This document shows, in pieces, positions 1 through 9,895 of a DNA stretch of 64,000 bases. Positions within the stretch are counted from its first letter, which is position 1. Each line of letters begins with the position of its first letter. Below the pieces are notes generated by a model. It searched no databases. It was not told where the DNA came from and saw nothing but the letters and a program-made list of their open reading frames with translations. Both the position numbers and the translations under genes were made by a program. The DNA is from Diploptera punctata (lineage: Eukaryota; Arthropoda; Insecta; Blattodea; Blaberidae), in contig JASPKZ010010192.1 in assembly GCA_030220185.1 (NCBI GenBank), positions 1 through 64,000 of the forward strand, read 5' to 3'.

Positions 1-800
1 GTTCATCAAGTCTTTCCATAGTTCCTCTAAAGTTGTCGAGCGATTCTTTGAGGTGTTCCATGTAGATGTTGTCTGGGCCTGCAGATTTTTGTTATTCCCT
101 CCATTTATTGCCTTTCTGAGTCTTGTGATGTTATCGGTTCTTGGATCTGTGTGAGTTTCGTTTTGTCCAAGTCATATGCTCGGTCCATGTCCTGCTTATT
201 CAGTAGGTCTGAGAAGTGGCTTTCCCATTTTTGTATGTGAATTTCTCCTGTTGTGGGTGAGATTCTCTTTTTCAATGCTATAAACGGATTTGATTTTGCG
301 TCCTCCGCTAGCTTTCTTCCTTGTCTTTCTGTATATTCTTCTCTTTTCCTTTTTAGTATTCCTTTGTAGTTCCTTCTCTTTTCTGCGTACTTGGTTAGGT
401 CTTCCTGTCGTTTGTAGGTTTTTGCTATGTGTAGTGCATGCAATGTTTCTTTCCTTTCCTTGTAGCATTCTTGGTCGAACCATATTTGTGCATATCTTCT
501 TTTTCTTACTTTTATAGCTTTCTTCATCACTTGGGTGGAGATTTCTAGGGCTTCTTCGAGTTTGCCTTCTTCTATTAGATCCCTTGCTTTCTCGATGTTT
601 TCTTCGTTGAGTTTTATTACTTCCTGTTGTATTTGCCTGGTGTATATATTTGGTCCATTCGCTTCTTTCCTCGTTTGTGGTATTTTCATATGGAAACTTG
701 TCATTATCATATTGCATCCTAGATATGTAAAATTATTCACCTGCTCCAAATTTTATTGTCCAGTACAATTTTTACTTCTGACAGGATCTACACGTTGAAA
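1..800 (-). mobile_element. LINE fragment: linker plus start of reverse transcriptase
   Basis: Minus-strand reading gives about 200 residues with few interruptions, including RYAQIWFDQECYKERKETLH and KWESHFSDLLNKQ, the region between endonuclease and reverse transcriptase of non-LTR elements. It continues toward position 1 with KAGPDNIYMEHLKESL, a typical RT motif 1 opening. The first residues (VNNFTYLGC, near 700-750) look like the RT C-terminal YLG motif and are out of order, suggesting a rearranged or chimeric copy. The 5' part is truncated and the rest lies outside the window. Confidence 0.7.
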
Positions 801-891
801 TGCCATAATTTTTGTTTTTTTTTTTCTCTTATAAAAGTAATTAATATATTTATTACATATGTAGATTAAAATAAAACATTACATTTGAATT

Positions 892-1248
892 ATGAAAATA
901 TTAATTTTTATCATAAATTTAAAAGAAAAATTATCAGGTGTATATAAATTGAAGTGTGGCACATGTGACAATGTCTATATAGGACAAACTGGTAGACCTT
1001 TTATATCTCGGATAAAGGAACACATGAGAGCATATAACAGAAATTTAGAAAATTCAAAATATGCTAACCACCTATTCCAATTTAATCATTGTTTCAATCC
1101 AAATTTTGAAATTTTACATATTTGTGATAAGGGTAAGAAGTTGGAACTTTTGGACGCTGTAGAAATAAATAAGTTTAAAAGTAGTAAAAAACTGTTAAAT
1201 TCTCAACTTGGTTTGAATGAATCACCTTTGTTAAATTTAAAAATTTAA
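892..1248 (+). CDS. GIY-YIG endonuclease ORF of a Penelope-like element
   Basis: 118 residues. SGVYKLKCGTCDNVYIGQTG followed by RPFISRIKEHMRAY is a GIY-YIG nuclease start (GVY ... YIG, then the conserved Arg and Glu/His). Family knowledge: Penelope-like retroelements carry this nuclease C-terminal to the reverse transcriptase and use it to nick the target. No RT domain precedes it here, so the copy is 5'-truncated. A hammerhead motif follows 60 bp after the stop (1307-1347), the usual PLE 3'-end arrangement. Confidence 0.8.
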   Translation: MKILIFIINLKEKLSGVYKLKCGTCDNVYIGQTGRPFISRIKEHMRAYNRNLENSKYANHLFQFNHCFNPNFEILHICDKGKKLELLDAVEINKFKSSKKLLNSQLGLNESPLLNLKI

Positions 1249-1306
1249 ATAAATATTGTTGTATTGTTGCTTAGATCAGTTGCAACACAGTTCATAATTT
1301 GTTAAC

Positions 1307-1347
1307 ATGTCTGAAGAAGGTACAGTGTACCGAAACAGCTGTCACTG
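1307..1347 (+). ncRNA. hammerhead ribozyme motif (canonical core)
   Basis: CTGAAGA at 1311-1317, stem II GGTAC/GTACC closed by a 3-nt loop, then GAAA, a self-complementary stem III (ACAGCTGT) and C at 1343 as the cleavage base. Stem I is short (GT/AC). It sits in the 3' region of the GIY-YIG element, where hammerheads are known in Penelope-like elements. Confidence 0.72.
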
Positions 1348-1629
1348 AATTATATAATAAATATGAAAATCAAATAAAACTAAGTTTTATTTTTATTTAA
1401 TTAATATTTAACAATTATTTAGCATTTTTTTCTTTGAAATGAGGTATGCAAATTAAGTAAAATGTGGTATATTAAAATGTACCTTAAGTTTAACAGATGT
1501 TCTTTTCTTGATCCACTTCTCTCTCGGCTGACTCGGGCTGAAAGTAGATTCTTTTTCTTCAAGACCAACAGCTGGCATCAGTTCTATACGACCCAACTGA
1601 AACAACACAATTTACAATTCAAAGCTCTG

Positions 1630-1735
1630 CTGCATATGTTAAATTTGTTGAAAAAAAATGTCAACAAATTTATCATTATATTAGCACCAAAAAATGATTA
1701 CAGTTTGAATAAATATTTGAAGAGAAAAATTCTCG
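1630..1735 (+). mobile_element. Penelope-like element remnant (RT C-terminal piece)
   Basis: NKFIIILAPKNDYSLNKYL closely resembles the NKFNIKLAPKNNYSLGNLI segment of the PLE at 41770-42910, which precedes the GIY-YIG domain. Only about 100 bp survive. Confidence 0.5.
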
Positions 1736-2076
1736 AGGTCTGGGCAAAATTTTTCTCTTCAAATATAATTTATCATTCAGTGAGAAGTGTTAAATTAATA
1801 ATAAAAACATCAACTGAAGCCCTACTGGCTATAAAGTAATGTTAAATTCCCGATAAATGTCTTCTTAACTAAGAAGCCGCCATTTGCAAAGATAGAAGCA
1901 AAGGCTTCATAGCATTTGGTGCTGGGAATTACAACGTATATAAGAGAGAACTTTGTGTCTAGATCGGAACTTGCCCCGATAGCTCAGATGGTAGAGCATT
2001 GGCCTAGAAAATCAAAGGTCCCGGTTCGAGTCTTGGTCTGGGCAAGAATTTTTCTCTTCAAATATAACCCATTACT
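1715..2076 (+). repeat. tRNA-headed 300-bp repeat (SINE A) copy
   Basis: Carries a tRNA-like region (about 1975-2046: D-arm TAGCTCAGATGGTAGAGC, T-arm GGTTCGAGTC) preceded by the family's conserved body (GAAGCCGCCATTTGCAAAG) and a TATATAAGAGA element. It is flanked on both sides by the tctcttcaaatata motif shared by all copies. Confidence 0.7.
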
Positions 2077-2345
2077 GATGTTGCTATGTGTTTTAGTCCT
2101 TTTATCTTGTGGATAATTAATTCATTTTTTTTTTCAGACCAAGAACTACACACACACACATATATATGAAGGGCTTAGTGCAGTAACATGCTAAGCCACA
2201 TTCTGTTAAGAAATGTCATTTATCACAATGATAGCAAATAAATGTAATGAAATATCCATAAAATCATTTGTAAGTTAAAACATATAGACACACAATGTAT
2301 TAACAACAATACTGTACAATTAGTATTTATAATTTTTTGAAACAT

Positions 2346-2748
2346 GTTGTTGTTGTTTTCAAATGCTGGGCCTTGGCAACGAAGCCATTAGCGTTCTTGC
2401 TCTCCAATATTTCTCTATGGTGGATCCAACAGGTAATACTTCACAGGTTTGTAGATGTTCTTCGTCTTTGTTGCACAGAGGACAATTTGGATTCGTGTAG
2501 ATTCCTATTTTATATAAATGTTTGGCCAAATAGTCATGTTCTGTAAGCAGTCTAAATTTTGCTACTGTAGTTTTACGCGGAATTTCTGGAATAATATCTG
2601 GCTTCTTTACTAAAATATTCCGTTTTTTGTCTTTGGCTTTATTACATAGGTCCTGGTTTTGTTTGATTTTATATTTGTTTTTAATTATTCTTTTTATGGA
2701 TGTGAAAGGTAAGCTTTTAGTTGTATTCTGAATTAGATTGGCAAATCC
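2346..2748 (-). mobile_element. 5'-truncated LINE with perfect 13-bp TSD
   Basis: Minus-strand copy of the LINE C-terminal end also seen at 8557-8862 (CPLCNKDKEHLQTC-type zinc-knuckle region, damaged by stops here), ending in a CAACAACAA tail at the left. Identical 13-bp direct repeats TTTTTTGAAACAT at 2333-2345 and 2749-2761 flank it exactly. Confidence 0.8.
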
Positions 2749-2979
2749 TTTTTTGAAACATTAAAATCCTTATATGTGGCTTATCATGTTATTGCCCTAA
2801 GCCCTTCATATTGTCTTTCAGGTTACTTGAGTTTAATGTGAAATTGTTATGGATCCAATAAAAACTTTATAATATTATTATAAATAATATTGGAATATAA
2901 ACTAAATGAATAATTTGTCCATTTGTTATGTTTTTTCAATTATAGTATACTGCATCTCTTGCACTGTATGAATACTTAC

Positions 2980-3128
2980 TTGACGTAAAATGAATGCTAT
3001 GACATCAGATGACTCCCAGTAACTTGCGTGGAACAAATGTGGCAAGGCATTGGTTGGGAAGTTGGCAAGACCTTCAGGACAGTAGAGTGCGTAGTCGAGT
3101 CGTTTTGATCCCCACCACTTCTGTGTTA
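2980..3128 (-). CDS. rdgB: rdgB exon n, end of DDHD domain (last exon in window)
   Basis: Reads [58 protein letters not shown], the His in [10 protein letters not shown] and the Asp in SSDV are the conserved residues of the second DDHD half. Acceptor gtttacag, donor GTAAGT; ends in phase 0. The LNS2 domain that follows in family members is not found in the remaining 2.9 kb and must lie past position 1. Confidence 0.95.
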
Positions 3129-3155
3129 CTGTAAACATACATTTCAACAATTAAT

Positions 3156-3181
3156 AATAATAATAATAATAATAATAATTT
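3156..3181. repeat. (AAT)n microsatellite
   Basis: Uninterrupted AAT trinucleotide run 3' of an rdgB acceptor and directly abutting the SINE A array. A second AAT run at 3808-3826 closes the array, suggesting insertion into a microsatellite. Confidence 0.9.
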
Positions 3182-3810
3182 TCGATGTTTTTATTATTAA
3201 TTTCATACATCTCAATGATGGATAAATCATATTTAAAGAGAAAAATTATACGCTCAGACCGGGACTTGAACCCTTGGTTTTCTAGTCCAAGTGCTCTACC
3301 ATTTGAGCTACATGAGCAAGTACCGATCTAAACGCAAATCTTTCTCTATATACGTTGTACTTTGTATATATAGAGAAAGATTTGCGTTTAGATCGGTACT
3401 TGCTCAGGTAGCTCAAATGGTAGAGCACTTGGACTAGAAAACCAAGGTCCCGGGTTCAAGTCCCGGTCTGAGCGTATAATTTTTTTCTTTAAATATGATT
3501 TATCCATCATTGAGATGTATGAAATTAATAATAAAAACATTGAAAATAGCCGTACTGGCATTTATAATGTAATGTATAATTCCCAATATGTCTTCTTAAT
3601 ATAGGAGCCGCCATTTGCAAAGATAGAAGCAAAGGCTTCATAGCATTTGGTGGGCGGGAATTACAACGTATATAGAGAAAGATTTGCGTTTAGATCGGTA
3701 CTTGCTCAGGTAGCTCAAATGGTAGAGCACTTGGACTAGAAAACCAAGGTCCCGGGTTCAAGTCCCGGTCTGAGCGTATAATTTTTCTCTTTAAATATGA
3801 TTTATCCATA
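3182..3810. repeat. SINE A inverted and tandem array (three tRNA-like units)
   Basis: One minus unit (tRNA-like about 3248-3318) faces a plus unit (3402-3474) across a palindromic TATATAGAGAAAGATTTGCG centre, and a second plus unit (3703-3776) follows at a spacing of about 302 bp. Each tRNA-like part has a complete 7-bp acceptor stem (GCTCAGG/TCTGAGC), D-arm and T-arm GGTTCAAGTCC. Confidence 0.82.
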
Positions 3811-3819
3811 ATAATAATA

Positions 3820-3935
3820 ATAATATTTTTTGTGCAATGCCACCAGGTTGTCTTTTATGGCATTTCTGGCTTTCTACCCTGACATTGGTGGAATTGTAAT
3901 CCATTTCTTAGGTTGAGGCACCTGGAAGGGTGAGT
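3820..3935 (-). repeat. SINE C fragment
   Basis: Matches the 3' part of the SINE C consensus seen at 6239-6562 and 44067-44363 (CACCAGGTTGTC..., ...GGCACCTGGAAGG). The tRNA head is missing. Confidence 0.55.
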
Positions 3936-3943
3936 TCTGATGT

Positions 3944-4183
3944 TTGAAATGGCTAGTTTGTGTAAAACTTCTTAAAACATTGGAAAGGAAAGCATTTAAA
4001 AAGCAGAGAGAAACAAATTATTTTGAATGTTTTCAAACAGTTTATGAAAAATACCCTACATTAACCACTGAGGATGTGGTGAAAATAACAGCAGAATTTA
4101 CAGGTGAGTCAGCATGGAGCATGTATTCTGCTCATAATGAAATTGTAAATAAAGGATATGATGGGAAAAGTGTAAATGTCTGA
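3944..4183 (+). pseudogene. unrecognised ORF, possibly transposase-derived
   Basis: 79-residue frame containing KQRETNYFECFQTVYEKYPT and TTEDVVKITAEFTGESAWSM. I do not recognise the family. It lies in an rdgB intron, opposite strand, next to a SINE fragment. A helix-rich DNA-binding segment of a decayed transposon is possible but unproven. Confidence 0.25.
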
Positions 4184-4424
4184 TTAGGTAGGCCCATATG
4201 TATTTTTTTGTCATAAATAAATAAGAAATAGAGTAAGTTGCTAATTATTGGTACCATCTCACCTTGTATTCAGTCTTATTTCTCATAAAATACGATGTTA
4301 TGTAAGAACAATGTTTCTACTGATGACAGTTCTGCACACAATTCAGTCATATGGTGGGTAAAAGTAGCACCAAGTATCCCACAATAGACAGAGTAATAAC
4401 TTTTCTAAGTTTGTTTATACTCAC

Positions 4425-4580
4425 AGGCATTGATGGTCTGTAGTGGCAAAGAGTCGATGACTCCGGATATTGTACTCTGAATGCTGACTTCTGACATTCT
4501 GCGCAGGTGGCAGCCCGGTGTAGAAGGTGTCACACTCAAACCTTCTGCAAACATTTGTGGGTTTGCTTGAATTATTTCCA
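4425..4580 (-). CDS. rdgB: rdgB exon m, DDHD domain
   Basis: Reads LEIIQANPQMFAEGLSVTPS, TPGCHLRRMSEVSIQSTISG, VIDSLPLQTINA. The LRRMSEVSIQST segment is typical of rdgB between the two halves of the DDHD domain. Acceptor gtttacag, donor GTGAGT; phase 1 at both ends. A 571-bp TIR element lies about 255 bp away at 4836-5406. Confidence 0.93.
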
Positions 4581-4835
4581 CTGTAAACAAAACATTCCAC
4601 ATTATAATCTCTAGAGCTTGAATTTGTATGACCTAAAAACCACCAAAATATGCAAAAGTATATATGCAGTTATGATCTAAAATTTACAAAAGTACGCACT
4701 GTAACATAAAAAATTATGACCTAATTACATTATAATTATGTAATAGTTTTAGTTGTAAAATCAAGTAGTAAATCAGTTTATGACAATTAACTATTTATTT
4801 AAGAATGAAATGCAAATGAGAGGCAAACTAAAATA

Positions 4836-5406
4836 CGGGGTGAATCATAAATACGGCTATACGTTTGATCGCGTTGTGTGATGAAAATATTACCATTACA
4901 GGAAATATGAAATTACCGTTGGGAAAGGCAATTATTCAAATTACAACAATGGAATAAAACAAAACAGTGTAGAACTTACGTCATTAGTCAAAATGGCATT
5001 GAATATGCAACAGCAAATTGCAATTGCTGCATGGGCAATAACGTATGCTAATGATCGTGAGGCTGCAAGACGGGCAAGACGTGAGTTTAACATAGCATTG
5101 TAGCCGTCGACTGTGGGGAAGTGGAGAAAACGACTGCTGGAAACGGGAAGGATGCAGAAAATCAAACCTCCTGGAAGGCCTCGCATTAGCATGATGCAGA
5201 AACAATGAAGAGAATTGTGGAAGCGTTCGATGCTAGCCCACAAAAATCAACCCGCCAAGCTGCACATGAGCAGTGATTTGTTTTGTTTTGTATTGTTTGT
5301 AATTTGAAGGATTCCCTTTCCAACGATAACATCATATTTCCTTTAATAATAATATTTTCTTCACAAAATGCAATCAAACGTATAGCCATATTTATGAATC
5401 ATTCTG
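4836..5406 (+). mobile_element. 571-bp TA-target TIR element (mariner-type non-autonomous)
   Basis: Termini CGGGGTGAATCATAAATA and the complement of TATTTATGAATCATTCTG form imperfect inverted repeats of about 26 bp, flanked by TA at 4834-4835 and 5407-5408. Inside is a helix-turn-helix remnant (MQQQIAIAAWAITYA..., ...GRMQKIKPPGRPRIS) like the N-terminus of Tc1/mariner-superfamily transposases, followed by no DDE catalytic domain. A second copy is at 29579-30141. Confidence 0.82.
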
Positions 5407-5610
5407 TATGGAATTTGATATTATAGCAGCTTTTTATTTTATTAAAATTACACTGGTCAACATGATTTTTGTCTCATGAGTACCAATAGTTGTACTAAAT
5501 GCATTTTTTTATCATGTTTTCAAATATGTATTCGGAATTTCTCCATCACCCACAATTTTTTTTATTTCAATTTCAATGAATGGCTTTAAATAATTATTTC
5601 ATAAATAAAC

Positions 5611-5805
5611 CTTGATTTCTTCCCGGAAAATCTTGGCGCAGTGAGCGATGAGCACGGGGAACACTTTCATCAGGAGATTTCAGCTATGGAAAAGAGATAT
5701 CAAGGCAAATGGAATCCTAATATGCTGGCAGGTTATTGTTGGACCATCAAGAGGGATGCTCCACAGGAGAAATATAGCAGAAAACCGTCATTTCTTACTT
5801 TCTAG
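5611..5805 (+). pseudogene. fragment of a recurrent uncharacterised TE-associated protein
   Basis: Open for 64 codons: LDFFPENLGAVSDEHGEHFH, QEISAMEKRYQGKWNPNMLA, GYCWTIKRDAPQEKYSRKPS, then TAG. I recall very similar segments as multicopy uncharacterised proteins in arthropod genomes, presumably from a transposable element. A more damaged copy of the same family (EEHGQRFHEDILDMERCYKG) is at 18025-18640. No start; only the C-terminal part is present. Confidence 0.6.
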
Positions 5806-6238
5806 GTGAGTCCGAATGTTCGAATATCGTGTAGTTACAAATATAGAAAATATTAAAGTGTTTGAAATTATAAATTTGTGTCTCTCAGAAACCTTGCATG
5901 ATGGAGAAAAACTGATATCATATTTTAATTCAGGAGAAAAAATACTATCAGAATCACATATTTTTCTTTCTGAGACAAAAAAAGTTTATTTTTTGTTGCT
6001 CTGTGTTATCAGTAGTTACCTGCTTGTTGCGAGACAATATGTAAATTCAATGAATGAATGAGTCATTCTTATCTTACCTCATATTTTATGTTTTTTCTTT
6101 AAATACAGGAAGTGCAGTTTTCAAGAGGACATCCCTCTCATTTTCAACCAACATTATGACTCAGTCATACACATAACATATAGTATCAATGATCCAGAAG
6201 ATCATACCAGGGAAGTTCAACTTAATTTAATTCAACTT

Positions 6239-6562
6239 TTTTTTTTATTCAATGCCTCAGGTTGTCATTTCGACATTTCTGATGTTGTCTCCTGACATTG
6301 GCTTAATTATAACCCACTTCAGAATTTGGGACACCTGGAAGGCACGGTTACGTTACCCCGATGATATGATGGGTGATAAATGATAACGAAGCACCAGGAG
6401 AGTTCTTAACCTAAACATAACCTAAATTCCAGACCATGGACAACCACAGGAATAATTCCCTTTAAGGAAAAGTTGCTATGGTTTGACCGGAATCGAATCT
6501 GGGACCTCATGAACTGTAGTCAGAAACACTGACTGCTAATCCATGAGGCTGGTCATTTAATT
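6239..6562 (-). repeat. SINE C, near full length
   Basis: Minus-oriented tRNA-derived repeat: the right end carries a tRNA-like head (GGTTCGATTCC-type box seen as its complement near 6490-6500, ATGGGCTAGTGGTCAGT counterpart near 6520-6550) and the left end has a T-rich tail. Same family as 44067-44363. Confidence 0.65.
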
Positions 6563-6584
6563 CAACATTATAATGTTATATTCT

Positions 6585-7225
6585 AATCTAATATATAAAA
6601 ATGAATGTTTGTTTGTACTTTATGCACGGTCATACCGTTGACCCGATTGTGATGGGGTTTTTTGCAAAATGTTCAGGAGATTCCCGGGATGAACATAGGC
6701 TATAAGAGAGTTGTGATACTCAACTCCTACACCCTTAAATATCGCCCTTTGTAGTGGAAAACGTGAAAAAAGTAGCTGTTTGGACGTTTAAATGGCTTAT
6801 GCTGCCTAAACCATAACAAATACACAAAATTAATGTACACAGAATTGAATATCTCAAAAAGCTCTACAAAAAAGTCCGCGACAGCATATGTTTATCTCTT
6901 ACGGATAACTCACAATAACCATTTTTGTCTTTCATTGATGCCAAGAAGATCGAGACAAGTACGTAGATTCTTGTGCAAGCATAGCAGCACATGGCGGGTG
7001 TTCTTTTATGGATAACTCACAATAACAAATTTTGTCTTTTAGCTTATTTATGCCAAGAAGATCGAGATAAGTAGATTCCGGGGCAACACCGGGTAATCAG
7101 CACGGGGTAGCTAAAAAATATAAATATATAATTATATTTCCTTTTACTGATTCAACTAAACATAAAAGCACATTAATTTTTCATTTATTTAGGCGTAGCA
7201 GCGCACGCCGGATATTAGCTAGTGT
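6585..7225. repeat. AT-flanked dispersed repeat, unclassified
   Basis: Begins AATATATAAAAATGAATGTT and ends GCGCACGCCGGATATTAGCT near TATATA. It contains repeated blocks (ATTTTTGTCTTT...GCCAAGAAGATCGAGA twice, about 105 bp apart at 6917 and 7027). The end sequence recurs in inverse at 20070-20100. No coding capacity seen. Confidence 0.45.
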
Positions 7226-7330
7226 ATATATAAAAAAATAATGCCTCACCTCACAAGCTATGTTTCATATATATATAACAAAACTAGAAGAATAACAGTT
7301 TTATATATGGAGGGATTAATTTATACTCAC

Positions 7331-7501
7331 ATAAGTGATATGGCTGTCCATTTCCCAGAGGATATTTCTGATATCGAGCCACGTTCACAGGTGGCAGCAT
7401 TGAAAACCTTGCAGACAAAAGAGGTTCTAATCTCGCTGCTACTGGGTCCGTTGGATGGAACAAGTTGTACACTTGCTGTACCATCGGTCTCGGAATTGGA
7501 G
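7331..7501 (-). CDS. rdgB: rdgB exon l, DDHD domain
   Basis: Reads PIPRPMVQQVYNLFHPTDPV, AARLEPLLSARFSMLPPVNV, ARYQKYPLGNGQPYHL. NLFHPTDPVAARLEPLL is the most conserved stretch of the DDHD region (the first metal/acid residues of the D-D-H-D set). Acceptor gttgcag, donor GTGAGT; 171 nt, ends in phase 1. Intact. Confidence 0.95.
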
Positions 7502-7879
7502 CTGCAACACATTTTAATTTGTATAATAACATTCTGCGCTACTTGGCAGCAACCAGACTTGTCACCAACGCTTGCATTTACCAGTGAACGGGACAAGCTG
7601 CAGTCAGAACTGAACCTGTTTATTGTAAACTACTTTATGAGGTTCAACACAGATGTTCTATGTGGAACACAAATTGCACTGCAGAACATTGCACTGATCC
7701 ACAGTTGTTCTGTATCAAGCACTCGACAAGATAAATATTAAGATTAAATTAAAATATTTCATATTCAATCTTCTAACAACTCTAATTAAACAAAAAGAAC
7801 TCACGGTTTGAAAAACAATCCACATTCAAAAAAAAAAGAATGAAGAACTTATGAATTAAATTATTGTGAATCAATGGTA

Positions 7880-8135
7880 AAGAGAAAATTTTTTGCCTGA
7901 ATCAGGAATCGAACCCCGAACCTTTAGCTTTCCGTGCTAATGCTCTGTCCACTCAGCTAATCAAGGCTTCATTCCCATCCAAGCAGAAATCCTTCCTTTA
8001 CCTTACTCTACTGGTCCCACATTCAATTGCTCAGTGGACAGAGCATTAGCATGGAAAGCTAAAGGTTCGGGGTTCGATTCCCGGTTCAGGCAAAAATTTT
8101 TCTCATTACCATTGATTTACAATAATTTAATTGTG
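7880..8135. repeat. SINE A inverted dimer
   Basis: A minus tRNA-like unit (about 7891-7966) faces a plus unit (about 8024-8096). The T-arms read GGTTCGATTCC and the stems differ from other copies (GCCTGAA/TTCAGGC), so this is a divergent subfamily. Both ends carry the tctctt/aagaga motif. Confidence 0.7.
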
Positions 8136-8262
8136 TACATTAATTTACTTATTTCTATCATAGTAATAGCTTTAGCTTCTCAATATTAATTTAATATGAA
8201 CTTATGAGGATTTTATTATTAATTTAACATTTCTCATTGAAGGATAAATTATATTTCAAGAA

Positions 8263-8862
8263 ATGTCCACATAATCATGTCATCTGCAAAAAGAGCTGTC
8301 TTTATTTCTGTGTTTGATGTAGCTGGTGGCAGATCGTTGATGTAGATGTTGAACAGGGTTGTACTTAGTATTGCACCTTGAGGGAGGCCCATTTTTATTT
8401 GTCGGAATTTGGAAGTACTGTCATTGTATTTTGTAGCACAGAAACGTTGTGAAAGGAACTGGGTGATCCAGTTTAACATATTGTTTTGAATGCCTAGTTT
8501 TGTGAGTTTTTCAAGTAATTTGTATCTCCATACTGAGTCATGCTTTTTCAAAATCAATGAAAACTAAAAATGAAGACAAAAAATGGAATATTTTAGTAAA
8601 GAAGCCAGATATTATTCCAGAAATTCCACGTAAAACTACAGTAGCAAAATTTAGACTGCTTACAGAACATGACTATTTGGCCAAACATTTATATAAAATA
8701 GGAATCTACACGAATCCAAATTGTCCTCTATGCAACAAAGACAAAGAACATCTACAAACCTGTGAAGTATTACCTGTTGGATCCACCATAGAGAAATATT
8801 GGAGAGCAAGAATGCTAATGGCTTCGTTGCCAAGGCCCAGCATTTGAAAACAACAACAACAT
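8263..8862. mobile_element. LINE insertion with 5' inversion (twin-priming structure)
   Basis: Minus-strand segment 8263-8556 encodes RT motifs (SVWRYKLLEKLTKLGI, GLPQGAILSTTLFNIYINDL, LFADDM). It joins, at 8556/8557, a plus-strand segment encoding the C-terminal end (RLLTEHDYLAKHLYKIGIY, CPLCNKDKEHLQTC) and the CAACAACAA 3' end. Near-identical ATATTTSAAGA repeats border both outer ends. Part of the RT between the two segments is deleted. Confidence 0.72.
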
Positions 8863-8972
8863 ATTTGAAGAGAAAAATTTTTCTCTTCAAATATAAGAAC
8901 TTATGAACTTGAAAATTCCCGGGGATTCTGATTGGATTCGGAGGTTTATCGGTCTACCAACAGAGGGAAGAA

Positions 8973-9045
8973 CAATATGAGGTGAGTGATAAAAAATTCT
9001 ACCTTAATGAATATACCTCATAGTGAGAATTCCTAAAATAAGTAG
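8973..9045 (+). mobile_element. solo PLE terminal fragment (about 73 bp)
   Basis: Contains only ATATGAGGTGAGTG, an AT-rich loop and ATACCTCATAGTGAGAATTC, i.e. the terminal hairpin of the PLE family. It is bordered by GGAAGAA on both sides and splits the host PLE exactly between CCAACAGAGGGAAGAA and GTAGTTCTTCTGATC. Confidence 0.55.
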
Positions 9046-9088
9046 GAAGAAGTAGTTCTTCTGATCGGCATAACATCAGTTGACAAGA

Positions 9089-9135
9089 AAGTACTGAAGT
9101 TGAAGCCACCAAGGCTTTGAAACTGCGATCTACTT
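9089..9135 (+). ncRNA. hammerhead motif, core mutated at A9
   Basis: AAGTA (9089-9093) pairs with TACTT (9131-9135) as stem I. The core reads CTGAAGT instead of CTGAAGA; stem II is GAAGCC/GGCTTT, followed by GAAAC. Predicted inactive because of the A9 change. Confidence 0.55.
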
Positions 9136-9239
9136 AGAAGACTGGATGTGAGGTGAGGTGTGAAACATTTTAATTTAATCATAAATTAAAGCTCATAATG
9201 ATTTATTCCCAAAAAAGTTCAAGATAAATATTGTGTTGT

Positions 9240-9480
9240 AAAAATTATATTTGAAAAGAAAAATATACGCCTAGACTGGGGTTTGAACCCAGGACCTTTG
9301 ACTCTCTATGTCAATGCTCTTCCATTTGAGCTACATGGAAGAGCATTGACATAGAGAGTCAAAGGTCCTTGGTTCATACCCCAGTCTAGGCGTATACTTT
9401 TCTTTTCAAATATAATTTGTCCATCATTAAGATGTTTAAAAACCAATAATATCAACATTGTGTTGTAATGTAAATTTTTG
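9240..9480. repeat. SINE A inverted dimer, minimal spacer
   Basis: Minus (about 9269-9330) and plus (about 9340-9394) tRNA-like units share a centre in the D-arm, so the two heads form an almost perfect 55-bp palindrome around TGAGCTACATGGAAGAGC. Outer arms carry tttcttttcaaatata on both sides. Confidence 0.75.
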
Positions 9481-9549
9481 TCATAATCTTCATCCTTAAA
9501 CTAAGACACGCATCTACAGAGCTCATTGACACCTATGTGTTGTGTCCTC

Positions 9550-9775
9550 TTGAAGACAGGGACAGAGTTAGAGACAGAAGGCAAGGAGAAAGACAAAAGG
9601 AGCATCAGACAGAAAAGGCAAAGGAGGCAGGGATGGAGAGAGAAGGCAGGGACAGAGAGACAAGGCTGGTCAAAGACAGTAGGCAGGGATGGAGAGAGAA
9701 AGCAAAGACAAAGAGAGAAGATAAGGACAGAGAAAGAAGACACAAACAGAGAGAGAAAGAAAAAATGTCAGTGTA
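9550..9775 (+). repeat. purine-rich low-complexity tract (GACAGA/GAGAGA)
   Basis: About 220 bases almost free of pyrimidine runs, built from imperfect AGGCAGGGATGGAGAGAGAA and GGACAGAGA units. It keeps several frames open but has no protein-like signature. Confidence 0.75.
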
Positions 9776-9895
9776 GCATGCAATTTCAGCAGAGCTTATA
9801 TCCTGGAAACATGAGTGCTGACACAGGTCCAGTTATCATCAAGCGCCCTGTGCATTCTGTATGTATATGGACTTTTTAAAATAAATAAATGTATT

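Larger units (their letters stand above)
8915..9200 (+). mobile_element. 5'-truncated PLE with a small insertion
   Basis: C-terminal PLE reading (NSRGF/VYQQREE-type sequence) and hammerhead region ending in GATGTGAGGTGAGGTGTG and an AT-rich tail. Interrupted at 8973-9045 by a terminal fragment of a related PLE (separate entry). Confidence 0.6.

Noticed and set aside
290..798. Plus-strand hydrophobic frames (LLFSFLVFLCSSFSFL type)
   Set aside because: These are antisense shadows of the minus-strand LINE RT fragment; the minus reading has recognisable RT motifs.
2337..2546. Plus-strand 69-codon frame starting MKHVVVVFKCWALATK
   Set aside because: Antisense of the LINE tail; the identical antisense frame appears opposite the coding strand at 8660-8890.
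3402..3474. Genuine tRNA genes at the many tRNA-like heads
   Set aside because: The anticodon arms often have 9-nt loops or lack U33, the heads recur with the same 200-bp body, and several are truncated. They are better explained as SINE heads.
9501..9879. Overlapping open frames on both strands rich in Arg/Glu or Ser/Leu
   Set aside because: They come from a purine-rich low-complexity tract; several frames stay open together, which is a composition effect rather than coding selection.
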